Shown: positions 34,500 through 43,927, numbered from the stretch's first letter. The stretch: 64,000 nt of DNA from Lichenicoccus roseus (GCF_005844085.1 NZ_VCDI01000012.1:22450-86449); one strand, 5' to 3'. Program-made: numbers and translations. The notes: generated from the letters alone by a model not told the origin.

Positions 34500-35070
34500 A
34501 GAGCGTCCCCAGCGCCCGCGTCCGACCGCCCCGCTTGCGCACACCAAGCCTCTCCTCCCGGTAGAGCCGGAACGACCGCTTGTGGTTCATCCGCACGTCC
34601 GCTCGCGCCAGCAGGATATACAGCCGCGGGTAGCCGCCGCCGATGGGCGCTAATGCCCGCAGCAGCCGCCGGATCTTCGTGTCGCCTGGCCGTCATCTCG
34701 CTTACCGAGACTTCTTGAGCTCCATGCCCACGAGCCCGCACACTCGCCGCTGCAAGCAGCCCTTCTGTTCCATCGCCCAGGTCACGGCAGCACGCCGCGA
34801 GCCGGGCATCAGAAGTTTCTGCCAGCGGATCCCTCAGTGTCGACACGTCCAGCATCGAGTCCGCCAGCAGCCTCTTGAGATTGGCGTTCTCGTCCTCGAG
34901 CGTCTTCAGCCGCTTCGCGTCGGACACCTCCATGCCACCATACTTGACCGACACATGCAGAACGTCGCGTCGCTGATGCCGTGCTTGCGGCAGGGGCCAT
35001 CGCCGCCCCAGCCTGCGCTTCTAGAGCACCGCAAATACCTGCTCCTGGGCAAACCTTTACCGCTTCATCG
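34500..35070 (-). pseudogene. IS3-family transposase remnant
   Basis: Starting near 35070 the minus strand encodes RFAQEQVFAVL with stop codons, then KYGGMEVSDAKRLKTLEDEN and LKRLLADSMLD, the OrfA leucine-zipper end of IS3 elements. Frameshifted pieces of OrfB follow. It is joined directly to the IS66 fragment at 34489. Confidence 0.7.
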
Positions 35071-35169
35071 TCCGTCTCCTGGGACGGCTTCTGGCTCAGA
35101 CTGAGGGCATCCGAGGGGGCAAGGTCGAATGTTTGACGCACAAGGATTCAAAAAGGGACAGTCTATGCG

Positions 35170-37998
35170 CTAGAACCCGTATTTCTCGCGCCTAGCTTTG
35201 AAGGCGGCCTCGCCACCTTCCATAATTTTCTTAATAGCCTCCCTAACGACTGGCACGTCGATAGCGCCTTCACCCACAATCTTCCCACCTGACTGGTCAC
35301 CTGCCTTTCGATAATCGCACCAGACCACAAGCTCAGCGTCCCCGTTGACCACTAAGTTGGCGTTGTGGCTGGCAAAGATAATCTGCCGCTTCTGCTTGGC
35401 CAACCATATCTGCTCCACAATCTCTGTAATGACCGGATTGTCCAGGTCTTCCTCGGGTTGGTCGATCACGAGTGGCGGACCGGCTTCATTTAACAACGTT
35501 TTCAGAAGCGCCGTTGCTTGTTGACCGGCGGATGCATTTCGGAACGGGATGTACTCGTTTTCTCGGGAACGATATTCGAAAACCGGTTCACTGCCAATTT
35601 CAACCAGTGAAAGCTGCAGCCAATCGGTGGAAGAAAGCTTTGCAGCGATTTTGTCGAGATCTGCCGCCGAAAGGCCTGCCCGCGTCAGGGCGACAGTCGC
35701 CGGCCTTTGTCCGGCCCCCTCTTCCTCAGGTTTAAACATCGAAAGCAATTCGAGGTCCCGCAAGACCTCCTGCCACATGACTGCCGGATCAGATGCAGCC
35801 GTAATAGCGGTTCCAACAGCCTCCAACCTCTCGCGTCGGGCACCTGATCCCGCAAGGATGTCTTTTAAGCGCTGAACGAAATCGGCCGCGTTGGCAAAGC
35901 GCTTTATCGTGGCCCGAATTGCCCCTTCTGAATTCGCCGTCAGCACTTGGCATTGTGCGTCCATGAGGTGATCGTGGTCGCTTCGCAAAGCTACCCAGGC
36001 CGTACGTTCAGAAGCATATTCATCCTCAGTCCCTCGTAGAGCCGCAATCTGCTCCTGTGTCCTGACTGTCTCATCGTGATGTTGATTGAGCCTCGCGTTA
36101 ATACCCTCCAGTTCCGCCATTTTTTCTTTGTGGGCAGACGATCTCTGCACTGCGGCAGAGTAATTAGCCCTGAAACCCTCAAGGGCGGCGATCCATCTTC
36201 CAACAGACGAAGCCGGATCGTCCTGCAAGGTGAGGAACTGCTGTAGGTGGCCATCAAGCTGATTTATGGCGGAGCCGATATTCCGCATCACGCGCTGATA
36301 GTCCGACGATATCTCTGCTATCAGCTCCTGTTGAACTTGGGGCACAAAAGCTTTTGCTGCGGTATCACTAGATTGGGCTTCTTGCAAAAGCTCGGCAAAT
36401 GTTGTTCGGAGGGTTGCGACATTATCGGACCACGATGTTATGGTTCGGGATGCTGCGCTGTAACTTTGCTCCTGGTCAAGAAACTGCCGATCTTCCGGCA
36501 GGAGGCCCGTAAGCGAAGCCTGAATGCTCGCCGACTGTTCCTGAAGCGACTGCGCCGCCAAATCCCGGCCTGCTAGATCCTTTTGCAACGTCCGGACCCT
36601 TTGGAGCGTCCCGTATCTCTGCCGTAGTTTAGCGGCGGTATCCTCCGCTCGCGTTTTCAGCTGGGTCAGGTCGGTGCGGATGGGTGCTGTCAGAAATCGG
36701 GTAAGCTCGTCAATTCGAACGCTAACGTCACTGAGCTGTTTCTGACTGTAAGCCTGGATCGGCAGCAGAGATCGAGCCTCGGCTTCCGTGCATTCACGCA
36801 ATTCTGCTGATCCGATTTTAATCATGACAGAACCATCTTTACTGTGCCGACGCACGACATGAGGAACGTCGTGCAGGCTGAAGGTGACGTCGACGGTGGC
36901 TCCCAAGGAGGTCAGTGTGCTTTCAATAAGACGCGCGCGCCGAGACTGATAATTCGGTGAATCTTCGTCGGATGCGCCGGGTGGCTGATCACATAGCGCC
37001 CAACGCAAATATTCGAGGATTGTCGACTTGCCGGTGCCTCGTCCTCCAATAAGTGCAGTATATTGAGCATTCAATTCAAGGGCGATCGGCCCAAGGAAGG
37101 TGCTGTTGCTGACATCTACGCGGGAGATTACAACGGGCGGGAGTCTTGGTTCCTCCTGAGAAATGCGCGACTCCTGGGCAAGGCATGCCTGCCGCAAGGC
37201 TTCGGCGGTCGGAATGGCCCATTTGACCCACGTAGAGTTAACGCCAAGCTGCCTATGATCCTCGTGCCTGTTGTCAGAAGTTTGGAAACACCCAATACGT
37301 TTGAAGCCCCACTCTTTGATCTTACCATCGAGCCGCTGCCGAAATCCGGGCTTAAGCTTTTCAAGGCTTCCGTCAACGTAGCCTCCGACACAAGGCATTC
37401 CGGCGTATTTCCCGTGGAAGCCGTCCCGGAGCACGGAAACCTTTCCCTCACCACTGACATTCGGCAGAATGATGTAACGGCCCTTCAGCCAAACGTGCTC
37501 GTCAAGTTTTTCATGGATCTGGGAGAACGAAACGATATTGTCGAGCCGAATGACGTTGCCATTACGGGCTTCCGTACCTGGAACGGGATTAATTGTTAGC
37601 GCAGTCTGGAGGGCTGGAAAGAGGTTCTCAGGAAAGTCAGCATCCAAAAGAAGGATCGCCTGACAGGGGACGCCCAGCGTTAGCTCCATTCCAGGAAAAA
37701 CGGTCAACCGTTGCTCCAATTGTAGCGGGCTTCCATCCTCAGCTGTCTCCTCAAGCGCGGCGCGGCGCACGTAGTCGACGAACTCCATGTCGTGATGGTC
37801 AGTGATTGCTATCGCGGAAAGCCCTTTCTCGCGGGCCGCCACAATTAGACGCGCTGCGTAGACACGCCGCTCGTCACCGGTAACAGCATTGGAGCCGCGC
37901 CAATTTTGATCTCTCGGCGTATGAACCTGAAAGTCGCATTTGAAGAAATGAGCGCCGTGATCCAAACCCTTTTTCCCCTTACGCCACAATTTTCGCAC
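35170..37998 (-). CDS. PHP-domain/SMC-like ATPase fusion (TrlF-like), defence candidate
   Basis: A 942-residue protein. About 1-290 is a PHP phosphoesterase: CDFQVHTPRD, ITDHHD (66-71) and FPGMEL, plus a later SDNRHEDH, provide the metal ligands. About 300-942 is an SMC/ABC-type ATPase with Walker A LIGGRGTGKST (near 322), a long coiled coil with a Gln-rich middle, Walker B LVIDQPEEDLDN and the H-loop ASHNAN. Known: PHP domains hydrolyse phosphoesters, and such ATPase heads sense DNA or RNA. Combined they resemble stand-alone anti-phage nucleases, but its target is unknown. Start: GTG 37998, weakly supported. Confidence 0.8.
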   Translation of the reverse strand: MRKLWRKGKKGLDHGAHFFKCDFQVHTPRDQNWRGSNAVTGDERRVYAARLIVAAREKGLSAIAITDHHDMEFVDYVRRAALEETAEDGSPLQLEQRLTVFPGMELTLGVPCQAILLLDADFPENLFPALQTALTINPVPGTEARNGNVIRLDNIVSFSQIHEKLDEHVWLKGRYIILPNVSGEGKVSVLRDGFHGKYAGMPCVGGYVDGSLEKLKPGFRQRLDGKIKEWGFKRIGCFQTSDNRHEDHRQLGVNSTWVKWAIPTAEALRQACLAQESRISQEEPRLPPVVISRVDVSNSTFLGPIALELNAQYTALIGGRGTGKSTILEYLRWALCDQPPGASDEDSPNYQSRRARLIESTLTSLGATVDVTFSLHDVPHVVRRHSKDGSVMIKIGSAELRECTEAEARSLLPIQAYSQKQLSDVSVRIDELTRFLTAPIRTDLTQLKTRAEDTAAKLRQRYGTLQRVRTLQKDLAGRDLAAQSLQEQSASIQASLTGLLPEDRQFLDQEQSYSAASRTITSWSDNVATLRTTFAELLQEAQSSDTAAKAFVPQVQQELIAEISSDYQRVMRNIGSAINQLDGHLQQFLTLQDDPASSVGRWIAALEGFRANYSAAVQRSSAHKEKMAELEGINARLNQHHDETVRTQEQIAALRGTEDEYASERTAWVALRSDHDHLMDAQCQVLTANSEGAIRATIKRFANAADFVQRLKDILAGSGARRERLEAVGTAITAASDPAVMWQEVLRDLELLSMFKPEEEGAGQRPATVALTRAGLSAADLDKIAAKLSSTDWLQLSLVEIGSEPVFEYRSRENEYIPFRNASAGQQATALLKTLLNEAGPPLVIDQPEEDLDNPVITEIVEQIWLAKQKRQIIFASHNANLVVNGDAELVVWCDYRKAGDQSGGKIVGEGAIDVPVVREAIKKIMEGGEAAFKARREKYGF

Positions 37999-38117
37999 CG
38001 AGGTCGCCAGCCGCGAGGGCGCTCATCCAGGCAAGACAAATATCACGGGACTTATAGCGGCCGAGAGCGGCAACCGCCTCCCGCACACCAGTTTGGGCTC
38101 ATTCGCACATCAGCCCT

Positions 38118-38387
38118 TCAGTAGTGATAACGGCATTGGATGACCTCGATCCGCTGATCCTCACCCTGGCGCCCCTGGACACGATAGACCAGCCGGTGCT
38201 CTGCCGTGATCCGTCGGGACCACCAGCCGGACAGGTCGCCCTTCAAGGCTTCTGGCTTGCCGATCCCCTGGAAGGGATGCCGACGCACATCCTCGATCAG
38301 CGCGTTCAGCCTGCGATGCACTGCGGGATCCGCGTCGACCCAGTACAGATAGTCCGCCCACCCGTCATCGCTGAAGTGGACCCTCAC
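38118..38387 (-). CDS. yoeB: YoeB-family mRNA interferase toxin
   Basis: An 89-residue toxin: WADYLYWVDADPAVHRRLNALIEDV, HPFQGIGKPEALKGDLSGWWSRRI, HRLVYRV and the C-terminal HY (CRYHY), all hallmarks of Txe/YoeB, with the catalytic Glu, Arg and His-Tyr tail present. It cleaves ribosome-bound mRNA. The start overlaps the antitoxin stop (ATGA). Confidence 0.92.
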   Translation of the reverse strand: MRVHFSDDGWADYLYWVDADPAVHRRLNALIEDVRRHPFQGIGKPEALKGDLSGWWSRRITAEHRLVYRVQGRQGEDQRIEVIQCRYHY

Positions 38388-38647
38388 GTCTTGGGCGGCA
38401 CCAGATCATGCTCCATGCCGCGATCTGCCGCGAACTGCCGCACCCCGCGTAACAGACGTTCGGCGTTTTCTGGGCTGCTGAGCAGATGCACCGTCTCCTG
38501 CCAGCCGGTGAATTCCTCCTCGGAGATCATCACTACGTTGCCCTTGCCACCCTGGCGCGTCACCACGAGCGGTGCCCGGGTGAGGGCGGCCTCGTCCAGG
38601 TAGCGCGACAGGTTCTGCCGCAGCTCAGTATAGGAAACATGCGTCAT
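38384..38647 (-). CDS. yefM: YefM-family antitoxin
   Basis: An 87-residue Phd/YefM protein: THVSYTELRQNLSRYLDEA, then APLVVTRQGGKGNVVMISEEEF, and an acidic/Leu-rich tail that binds YoeB. Start taken at ATG 38647. A palindrome at 38683-38698 upstream is the probable autorepression operator. Confidence 0.92.
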   Translation of the reverse strand: MTHVSYTELRQNLSRYLDEAALTRAPLVVTRQGGKGNVVMISEEEFTGWQETVHLLSSPENAERLLRGVRQFAADRGMEHDLVPPKT

Positions 38648-38682
38648 CACGGCACCTCTTGGGCTGATCCTAGCACACTGAC

Positions 38683-38698
38683 GTACAGAAACCTGTAC
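38683..38698. promoter_or_regulatory. YefM operator candidate
   Basis: GTACAG, four bases, CTGTAC: a perfect palindrome 36 bases upstream of the yefM start, sharing the GTAC-type core known for YefM-YoeB operators. Confidence 0.6.
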
Positions 38699-38725
38699 TG
38701 ATCCGGGGACATCTCCAGAACCAGC

Positions 38726-39358
38726 TTAGTACCGCTGGATGACCCGGTAGTCGCTGTGCCCGTCCGCCTCGAACTGGCCGGCACTCTCGTCCACCCGGAT
38801 GCACGGCCGGCGGTCCGCGCCGCACTGCTCCAGCTTCCCCAGCATACCGGCCTTCCGCCAGCCGTCCCGGGTTGCCAGCAGTTGCGCGATCTCCGCCTCG
38901 AGCTGAGCCTTCTGCACCTGTGCGCTCCCGATGGCCCCCGCGTCCCACCACAGCACGGCGCTGCTCGCAAGCCACCAGAGCACCGCCAGGGCCGCGATCC
39001 CGGCCACGCCCCAGCCGAGCAGACGCCAGCTTGCCCACAGCACCACCCGCCGCAGCGCGGCCTCCGCCTGCCCGGCACCATCCGCCACCCGATCCAGCCG
39101 CCCCAGCAGCGGCACGGCCGCTGCCTGCACCGCCTCCACACCCATGCCGGCGGCCCGGGCCATGCTGTCCTCCACCGCGCTGCGCACCGCGGCCCGTGCA
39201 CCCAGCTCCAGCGCCTGCCGCGCCTGCGCCAACTGCTCGCGTTCCCGGGCCAGCGCCGCCCGCTCCGCCGCCAGCCCCTCCAGCGCCGTCTGCACGGCGG
39301 CCTGCTGCCGCTCGGCGATCTCCATCAGCCCGTACAGATGCTCGTCCGCCCGGCTCAT
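38726..39358 (-). CDS. MobB-like mobilisation accessory with coiled coil and membrane helices
   Basis: A 210-residue protein. A long Ala/Glu/Arg-rich coiled coil (about 10-105) is followed by hydrophobic helices (LLGWGVAGIAALAVLWWLASSAVLWW) and a second amphipathic region, then a C-terminal domain with CGADRRPCIRVDE. It begins 9 bases after the relaxase stop, with GAGGATCCGGG upstream. The layout recalls MobB/MbeB-type proteins that anchor the relaxosome at the membrane and assist the coupling protein; the homology itself is not certain. Confidence 0.6.
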   Translation of the reverse strand: MSRADEHLYGLMEIAERQQAAVQTALEGLAAERAALAREREQLAQARQALELGARAAVRSAVEDSMARAAGMGVEAVQAAAVPLLGRLDRVADGAGQAEAALRRVVLWASWRLLGWGVAGIAALAVLWWLASSAVLWWDAGAIGSAQVQKAQLEAEIAQLLATRDGWRKAGMLGKLEQCGADRRPCIRVDESAGQFEADGHSDYRVIQRY

Positions 39359-39367
39359 CCCGGATCC

Positions 39368-42181
39368 TCACATCCCAAGCGACGGGCCACGGCTGCGCGT
39401 CGGCCGCCGTGCTTGATCGAGCTCCACCTCCCGCTGCCGCACCTGGTCCTGCTGCTGGCGCCGCGTGGTGGTCTCCGCCACCTCCAGGAAGGCGGCGATC
39501 GCCCGCTCCGGCTGCGCATGCCCCAGCACCCCGTGCAGGGTCGGCCGCTCCGCCACCCCAAACTCGGCGTCCCGCGCGCACAGCACCGCCACCAGGTCCG
39601 GTCGCTTGCGCACCTCCTGCCCGAACGCCACCAGCCGCTCGCGCGCCATAGCGAGGCCAGGATCCGACCCCAGGCCCGGAAGGGCCGCCGTGTAGTCCTT
39701 CACCAGCCCGTCCCACTGCCGGACCAACCCATGCGCCTGCTGGTCGCGCTCCGCCGCCTGCTGGCGCTGCTGCTGGTGCGCCGCGTAGCGATCCCGGAAC
39801 CCGGCCCGCCCCGCCGCCACGCGCTGCGCCGGCTCAGCCGCCGCCGGCACCACGATCTCGCTTATCGGCATCGAGACGCCGCGCCGCCCGCCGTAGGCCC
39901 GCACCAGATCGTCCCGCTCCGCCTGCATCTGCGCCGGCGTCGCCCCAAGGGACCCCGGGCCACCCAGCCCGTAATCCAGGCTGGTGTCCTTCAGCCGCTC
40001 GCGGCCCAGCACCTGCGCCAGCTTGTCCCGGCTGCCGATCTCGTCCGCACTCCAGTGCAGCCGCACCGCGTCGCGATGCCGGGTCAGCCCGACATACGCC
40101 GCATGCCGGTCCATCAGCCCGGTCGCCAGCACATGCGCCTGGTCGACCGTCACCCCCTGGCTCTTGTGCACCGTCGCCGCATAGCCGTGGTCGATGTGGT
40201 CGTAGTCGCGCAGGTAGAAGGTCACATCCGTCCCGCCGCCCGCCTTGCCACCAGGCCCGTCCAGCCGCACCGTCAGCCGCTCGCCACCGGCCTCGATCGC
40301 CACCAGCGTTCCCAGCGTGCCGTTCTTCACGCCAAGCCCACGTTCGTTGCGCAGGAAATACAGCCGGTCGCCGGTGGCAAACGTGCGCTCGCCGCGCTCC
40401 GTCACCAGCACCTGGTCGGCCCCCAGCTCGCCCGCCGCCCGGCGCACCGCACGCGCCTGCTCGTTGAGGTCGCGCACGTCGTCGCGCCGATACGCCAGGA
40501 TGATCTGGCTCGCGTCCGGACGCGCCTGCCGCACCGCATCCCAACCCGCCACCACCGCCGCCTTGGCGGCCTCCAGCGTGTCGTGCCCCGCCACCATCCC
40601 GGCCGCCTCGTAGCGATCCAGCGCCTGCGCCGTGCGCCCGGTCGCCAGCTCCCGCGTCGCCTGCTGCTGCCAGACATCACGCTGCCGCCGCACCTCGGTG
40701 ATCTCCACCGACCCGACCCGCTCGGCGATCGCCCGAAACGCCGCACCCGCCTCGATCGCCTGCAGCTGCTCGGGATCGCCCACCAGCACCACCTTGGCCC
40801 CGGCCGACGCCGCCGCCGAAAGCAGCCGCTCCATCTGCCGCGAGCCGATCATCCCGGCCTCGTCCACCACCAGCACGTCGCGCGCCGAGAGCGTGTCGTA
40901 GCCCTTGTCCCAGGCATGCAGCAGGCTGTGCACCGTCCGACTGGCAATCCCTGCGCCGCCTTCCAGTCCTTCCGCAGCAATCCCGGACAGCGCCGCCCCG
41001 CGCACCGTGTAGCCTTCCGCCGCCCACGCCTGGCGCGCCACACCCAGCATCGTGCTCTTGCCGGTGCCGGCGTAGCCCACCACCACGCTCAGATCCCGCG
41101 CCCGCATCACATGCGCCAGCGCCAGCGCCTGCTCGCCGTCCAGACCGGCGCCGTCCGACCGCCGCGCCGGTGACACCCGGTGCGCCTGCCGCGCGCCCAG
41201 CGTAGCCGCCGCCTCCTCCATCCGCTGCTCGGTGGCCAGCATCGCCTGCGTGGTGAAGCGCTCGGCCCCGCGACCGTCCACACCGAGGCGCACCAGCTCG
41301 TCCGAAGCCTCCACCTTCGCCAGCACGTCCGCGAACTGCGCCGCATCCGCCGTGTGCCGGTGCACCAGCCGCGCCAGGTCGCGTCGGGTAAACGTCGAGT
41401 GCTGCTGCGTCAGCACATCGAGTGCGATCTCCGGCGCCGCCGCGATCCGCGCCCCGTTGCGCCGTGCGATCCCCTCGTGCTCGTCCGCACGCTCCGCCGC
41501 CTCGCCACGCTGCGCACGCCGCGCCCCGGCCGGCCCGATCTTGTGCTGCGGCTCCAGCGGGATGCCCTGCGCCGCATAGGAGCGGTGGTCGATCCGCACA
41601 TCATGCCCCAACTCGGCCAGCCGCTCGTTCGCCAGCGACGCCCAGCGCTCCCGCCAGCCGAACAACAGCCCCCGGTCGTTCCAGGCCACCACCTTGCGGC
41701 CGAACCTCGCCCCCTCCTCATGCCCATCCCGGCCGGGGACAACCTCCCGCATGGTCAGCATGACGTGCGCATGCGGCTGCAGCTCGCCATCCGCCGCCCG
41801 GGTCCAGTGCACGTTCAGATCCGCCACCATCCCGCGCCCGACAAACTGCTCGCGCCCGAAGTCCCGCACCAGCCGGATCGCCTCGGATCTACCCAGCTCG
41901 CGCGGCAGTGCGATCTCGATGTCGCGGGCGAGTTGTGCGTCACGGCGCTTCTCGCCGGCCTCGACCTCGTTCCATAGCGTGGCGCGGTCCAGCCAGCGCG
42001 GGGCGGCGCCGTCCGGCAGCAGAATCTCGCGATGGATGACGCCCGCCTTGGCGGTGTAGTCATGCGCACGCCCAAGTGCCGCGTCGTGCAGGCATTCCGC
42101 CGCACGATACGCGGCTGCCGCAACGGCGCTGCGCCCGCTCGAGCGGCCGATCACCTTGGCGGAGAAATGGTAGATCGCCAC
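39368..42181 (-). CDS. traA: Ti-type conjugative relaxase/helicase TraA (MOBQ)
   Basis: About 937 residues (943 if GTG 42199 is used). The N-terminal MobA/MobL relaxase domain starts AIYHFSAKVIGRSSGRSAVAAAAYRA, with the metal motif as LNVHWTRAADG and QPHAHVMLT and a candidate catalytic Tyr in AAYRA. The C-terminal part is a TraI/RecD-like helicase with GYAGTGKST (near residue 370), VVDEAGM, VLVGDPEQLQAIEAG and the final motif GYAATVHKSQGVTVDQ. It nicks oriT, unwinds and pilots the strand. GTG 42181 is preferred because family members begin at MAIYHFS. It is divergent from traC/traD across oriT. Confidence 0.93.
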   Translation of the reverse strand: MAIYHFSAKVIGRSSGRSAVAAAAYRAAECLHDAALGRAHDYTAKAGVIHREILLPDGAAPRWLDRATLWNEVEAGEKRRDAQLARDIEIALPRELGRSEAIRLVRDFGREQFVGRGMVADLNVHWTRAADGELQPHAHVMLTMREVVPGRDGHEEGARFGRKVVAWNDRGLLFGWRERWASLANERLAELGHDVRIDHRSYAAQGIPLEPQHKIGPAGARRAQRGEAAERADEHEGIARRNGARIAAAPEIALDVLTQQHSTFTRRDLARLVHRHTADAAQFADVLAKVEASDELVRLGVDGRGAERFTTQAMLATEQRMEEAAATLGARQAHRVSPARRSDGAGLDGEQALALAHVMRARDLSVVVGYAGTGKSTMLGVARQAWAAEGYTVRGAALSGIAAEGLEGGAGIASRTVHSLLHAWDKGYDTLSARDVLVVDEAGMIGSRQMERLLSAAASAGAKVVLVGDPEQLQAIEAGAAFRAIAERVGSVEITEVRRQRDVWQQQATRELATGRTAQALDRYEAAGMVAGHDTLEAAKAAVVAGWDAVRQARPDASQIILAYRRDDVRDLNEQARAVRRAAGELGADQVLVTERGERTFATGDRLYFLRNERGLGVKNGTLGTLVAIEAGGERLTVRLDGPGGKAGGGTDVTFYLRDYDHIDHGYAATVHKSQGVTVDQAHVLATGLMDRHAAYVGLTRHRDAVRLHWSADEIGSRDKLAQVLGRERLKDTSLDYGLGGPGSLGATPAQMQAERDDLVRAYGGRRGVSMPISEIVVPAAAEPAQRVAAGRAGFRDRYAAHQQQRQQAAERDQQAHGLVRQWDGLVKDYTAALPGLGSDPGLAMARERLVAFGQEVRKRPDLVAVLCARDAEFGVAERPTLHGVLGHAQPERAIAAFLEVAETTTRRQQQDQVRQREVELDQARRPTRSRGPSLGM

Positions 42182-42233
42182 GGGGTCGGGCTCCGGCACG
42201 TCGTCGACGGCGGAATCCTAGCGGCGGCAGCAC

Positions 42234-42275
42234 AGGTCATGCAATGACCTATAAGCGCGCATTTCTTGCCCTGCC
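42234..42275. other. Origin of transfer (oriT) candidate
   Basis: AGGTCAT-GCA-ATGACCT (42234-42250) is a perfect inverted repeat immediately followed by ATAAGCGCGCATTTCTTGCC, resembling the nic region of Ti/RSF1010-type (MOBQ) origins, whose core is TAAGTGCGCCCT. It lies between the divergent traA and traC genes, the standard place. The nick would fall just 3' of the hairpin. Confidence 0.7.
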
Positions 42276-42384
42276 TCCGCTGCGCTTCAGCAGCACAAAT
42301 GACGGGCTTTGCCAGCACCGGGGATCTTGATGACGGTCCGGAACCGCCCCTAGAATCCTGTCCCAGATCGAGTGGGAATACGAC

Positions 42385-42717
42385 ATGGCACGCAAGCCAC
42401 GGGACTATGACGCCGAGCTTCAGGCGCTCATGGACAAGGCCAGGAAGGTCAAGACACAGAAGACCACCCAGCTCGGCGAACTGGTGCAGGTTACCGGGGC
42501 CGACGCCCTGCCCTTCGAGGCGCTGGTCGGGGCGCTGCTCGCCGCCCTCGAGCAATCGAAGAAGCAGCCCGAGGCGGTCGCGAGGTGGACCGAACGCGGG
42601 CAGGCCTTCTTTCAGCAGGGCAGCAGGCGCGGGGCTAAGACCGCAACCGGCGACACTGCTGGCGGAGTTGCGGGCAACAGCCGCCCGGCTGCTGCGGCTG
42701 ACCGTGCTGCGCAATAG
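42385..42717 (+). CDS. traC: Conjugal transfer protein TraC
   Basis: A 110-residue protein: YDAELQALMDKARKVKTQKTTQLGELVQVTGADALPFEALVGALLAAL is the TraC signature (helical, with QLGELV and TGAD). TraC and TraD are small relaxosome accessories encoded next to oriT, divergent from traA. Its 3' end overlaps the start of traD. Confidence 0.85.
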   Translation: MARKPRDYDAELQALMDKARKVKTQKTTQLGELVQVTGADALPFEALVGALLAALEQSKKQPEAVARWTERGQAFFQQGSRRGAKTATGDTAGGVAGNSRPAAAADRAAQ

Positions 42718-43021
42718 GCTCGATCGCGCCCGTAGTCGCGATGACAGCCGCCAATGGGTGCAGGACAGGCGCGCCCGCACCCGGCACCTGATCGAGCTCG
42801 GCGGACTGGTGCAGAAGGCCGGACTGGTCGAGCTGGTCGACGATGACCGGGCGACGCTGTTCGGGGCATTGCTCGAGATGGCGGCGCGTCTGCGCGAGGG
42901 AGGGCAGGAGGAAGGGGACGAGCACCAGCAGGTCAGCCCGGCTGATCTCAGGGCACGCTGGCGGCGACGGGGACTGCGTGCCTTCGAGGCCGACAGGAAT
43001 GCCGATGACGTCGCTGCCTAG
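42704..43021 (+). CDS. traD: Conjugal transfer protein TraD
   Basis: About 105 residues with the TraD motif RRARTRHLIELGGLVQKAGLVEL, then RATLFGALLEMAARL and a basic tail ending FEADRN. The start is uncertain: GTG 42704 overlaps traC by 14 bases; TTG 42668 is an in-frame alternative. Accessory of the TraA relaxosome. Confidence 0.8.
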   Translation: MLRNRLDRARSRDDSRQWVQDRRARTRHLIELGGLVQKAGLVELVDDDRATLFGALLEMAARLREGGQEEGDEHQQVSPADLRARWRRRGLRAFEADRNADDVAA

Positions 43022-43095
43022 CCTGGGCCGACGGGAACAGGGACAGGCCGGGTCCTGGCTCAATCAGGCGGCAGGGATTGAAGGACCAAGACGGC

Positions 43096-43911
43096 ATGAC
43101 CAAGGACGTACTGAGCCTCAACCAGCGTGGCTGGGATCTGCGGGTCGAGGAAGAGGACGTCTGGACCCGCCCGGTCTCGTCCGAGCAGATCGATCGCGCT
43201 CGTCAGGGCGATTGGTCGCTCATCCTCACCCCCAACCGCGTGGTCCCGCGAGAGTGGTTCGGCGACGTCACCGGCCGGGACATCCTGTGCCTCGCGTCTG
43301 GCGGCGGCCAGCAGGCGCCGATCCTGGCCGCGGCTGGTGCACGCGTCACCGTCTTCGATGCCTCGGCACGACAGCTTGCTCAGGACGACCTTGTCGCCAC
43401 CCGCGACGGACTCAGCCTCACCATCGTGCAGGGGTTCATGCACGACCTGTCGTCATTTGCCGACGAGAGCTTCGACCTGATCTTCCATCCGGCCTCCAAC
43501 TGCTTTGCGCCCGAGATCGAGCCGGTCTGGCGGGAGTGCTACCGGGTCATGCGGCCAAGTGGCGCGCTCCTGGCCGGCTTCATGAACCCGGACGTCTACA
43601 TCTTCGATGCCGAGGCGCAGGACCGGGGCGAGCTGATTGTCCGCCATCCCCTTCCCCATGCCGAGATCCATGACCTTCCGGCCGACGAGCTCGAGCGCCT
43701 GCTGCGCCGGGATCACGTGGTGGAGTTCAGTCATTCGCTCGAGGAGCAGATCGGCGGCCAGCTCAAGGCCGGGTTCGTCCTGACCGACATGTTCGAGGAT
43801 AAGGACCACGGCTTGCCTACGACCGGGCGGTCCAGGTTCATGCCAACCCTGTTCGCCACCAGGGCAGTGAAACCTCGACCAAGTCGCGAACCGCAATCGT
43901 CGGGGGTTTGA
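43096..43911 (+). CDS. Class I SAM-dependent methyltransferase
   Basis: A 271-residue protein with motif I as DILCLASGGGQQAPILAAAG (GGGxQ), the acidic loop VFDAS, HDLSSFADESFDLIFHPAS (post-I and motif IV) and a C-terminal substrate lid. Start ATG 43096; TTG 43078 is in frame. Small-molecule methyltransferases of this type methylate diverse metabolites. No DNA-methylase DPPY/NPPY motif is present, so restriction-related modification is unlikely. It sits between transfer genes and a TA pair as cargo. Confidence 0.8.
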   Translation: MTKDVLSLNQRGWDLRVEEEDVWTRPVSSEQIDRARQGDWSLILTPNRVVPREWFGDVTGRDILCLASGGGQQAPILAAAGARVTVFDASARQLAQDDLVATRDGLSLTIVQGFMHDLSSFADESFDLIFHPASNCFAPEIEPVWRECYRVMRPSGALLAGFMNPDVYIFDAEAQDRGELIVRHPLPHAEIHDLPADELERLLRRDHVVEFSHSLEEQIGGQLKAGFVLTDMFEDKDHGLPTTGRSRFMPTLFATRAVKPRPSREPQSSGV

Positions 43912-43927
43912 CCTGCCTGCAGGTGGC

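Noticed and set aside
38756..41173. Long plus-strand frame (about 805 codons) opposite the relaxase
   Set aside because: His/Arg/Pro-rich antisense shadow of the high-GC traA gene with no family motif; traA on the other strand has full catalytic motifs.
43096..43911. Methyltransferase considered as part of a restriction-modification system
   Set aside because: No DNA-methylase catalytic motif (DPPY/NPPY or PC) and no endonuclease neighbour.
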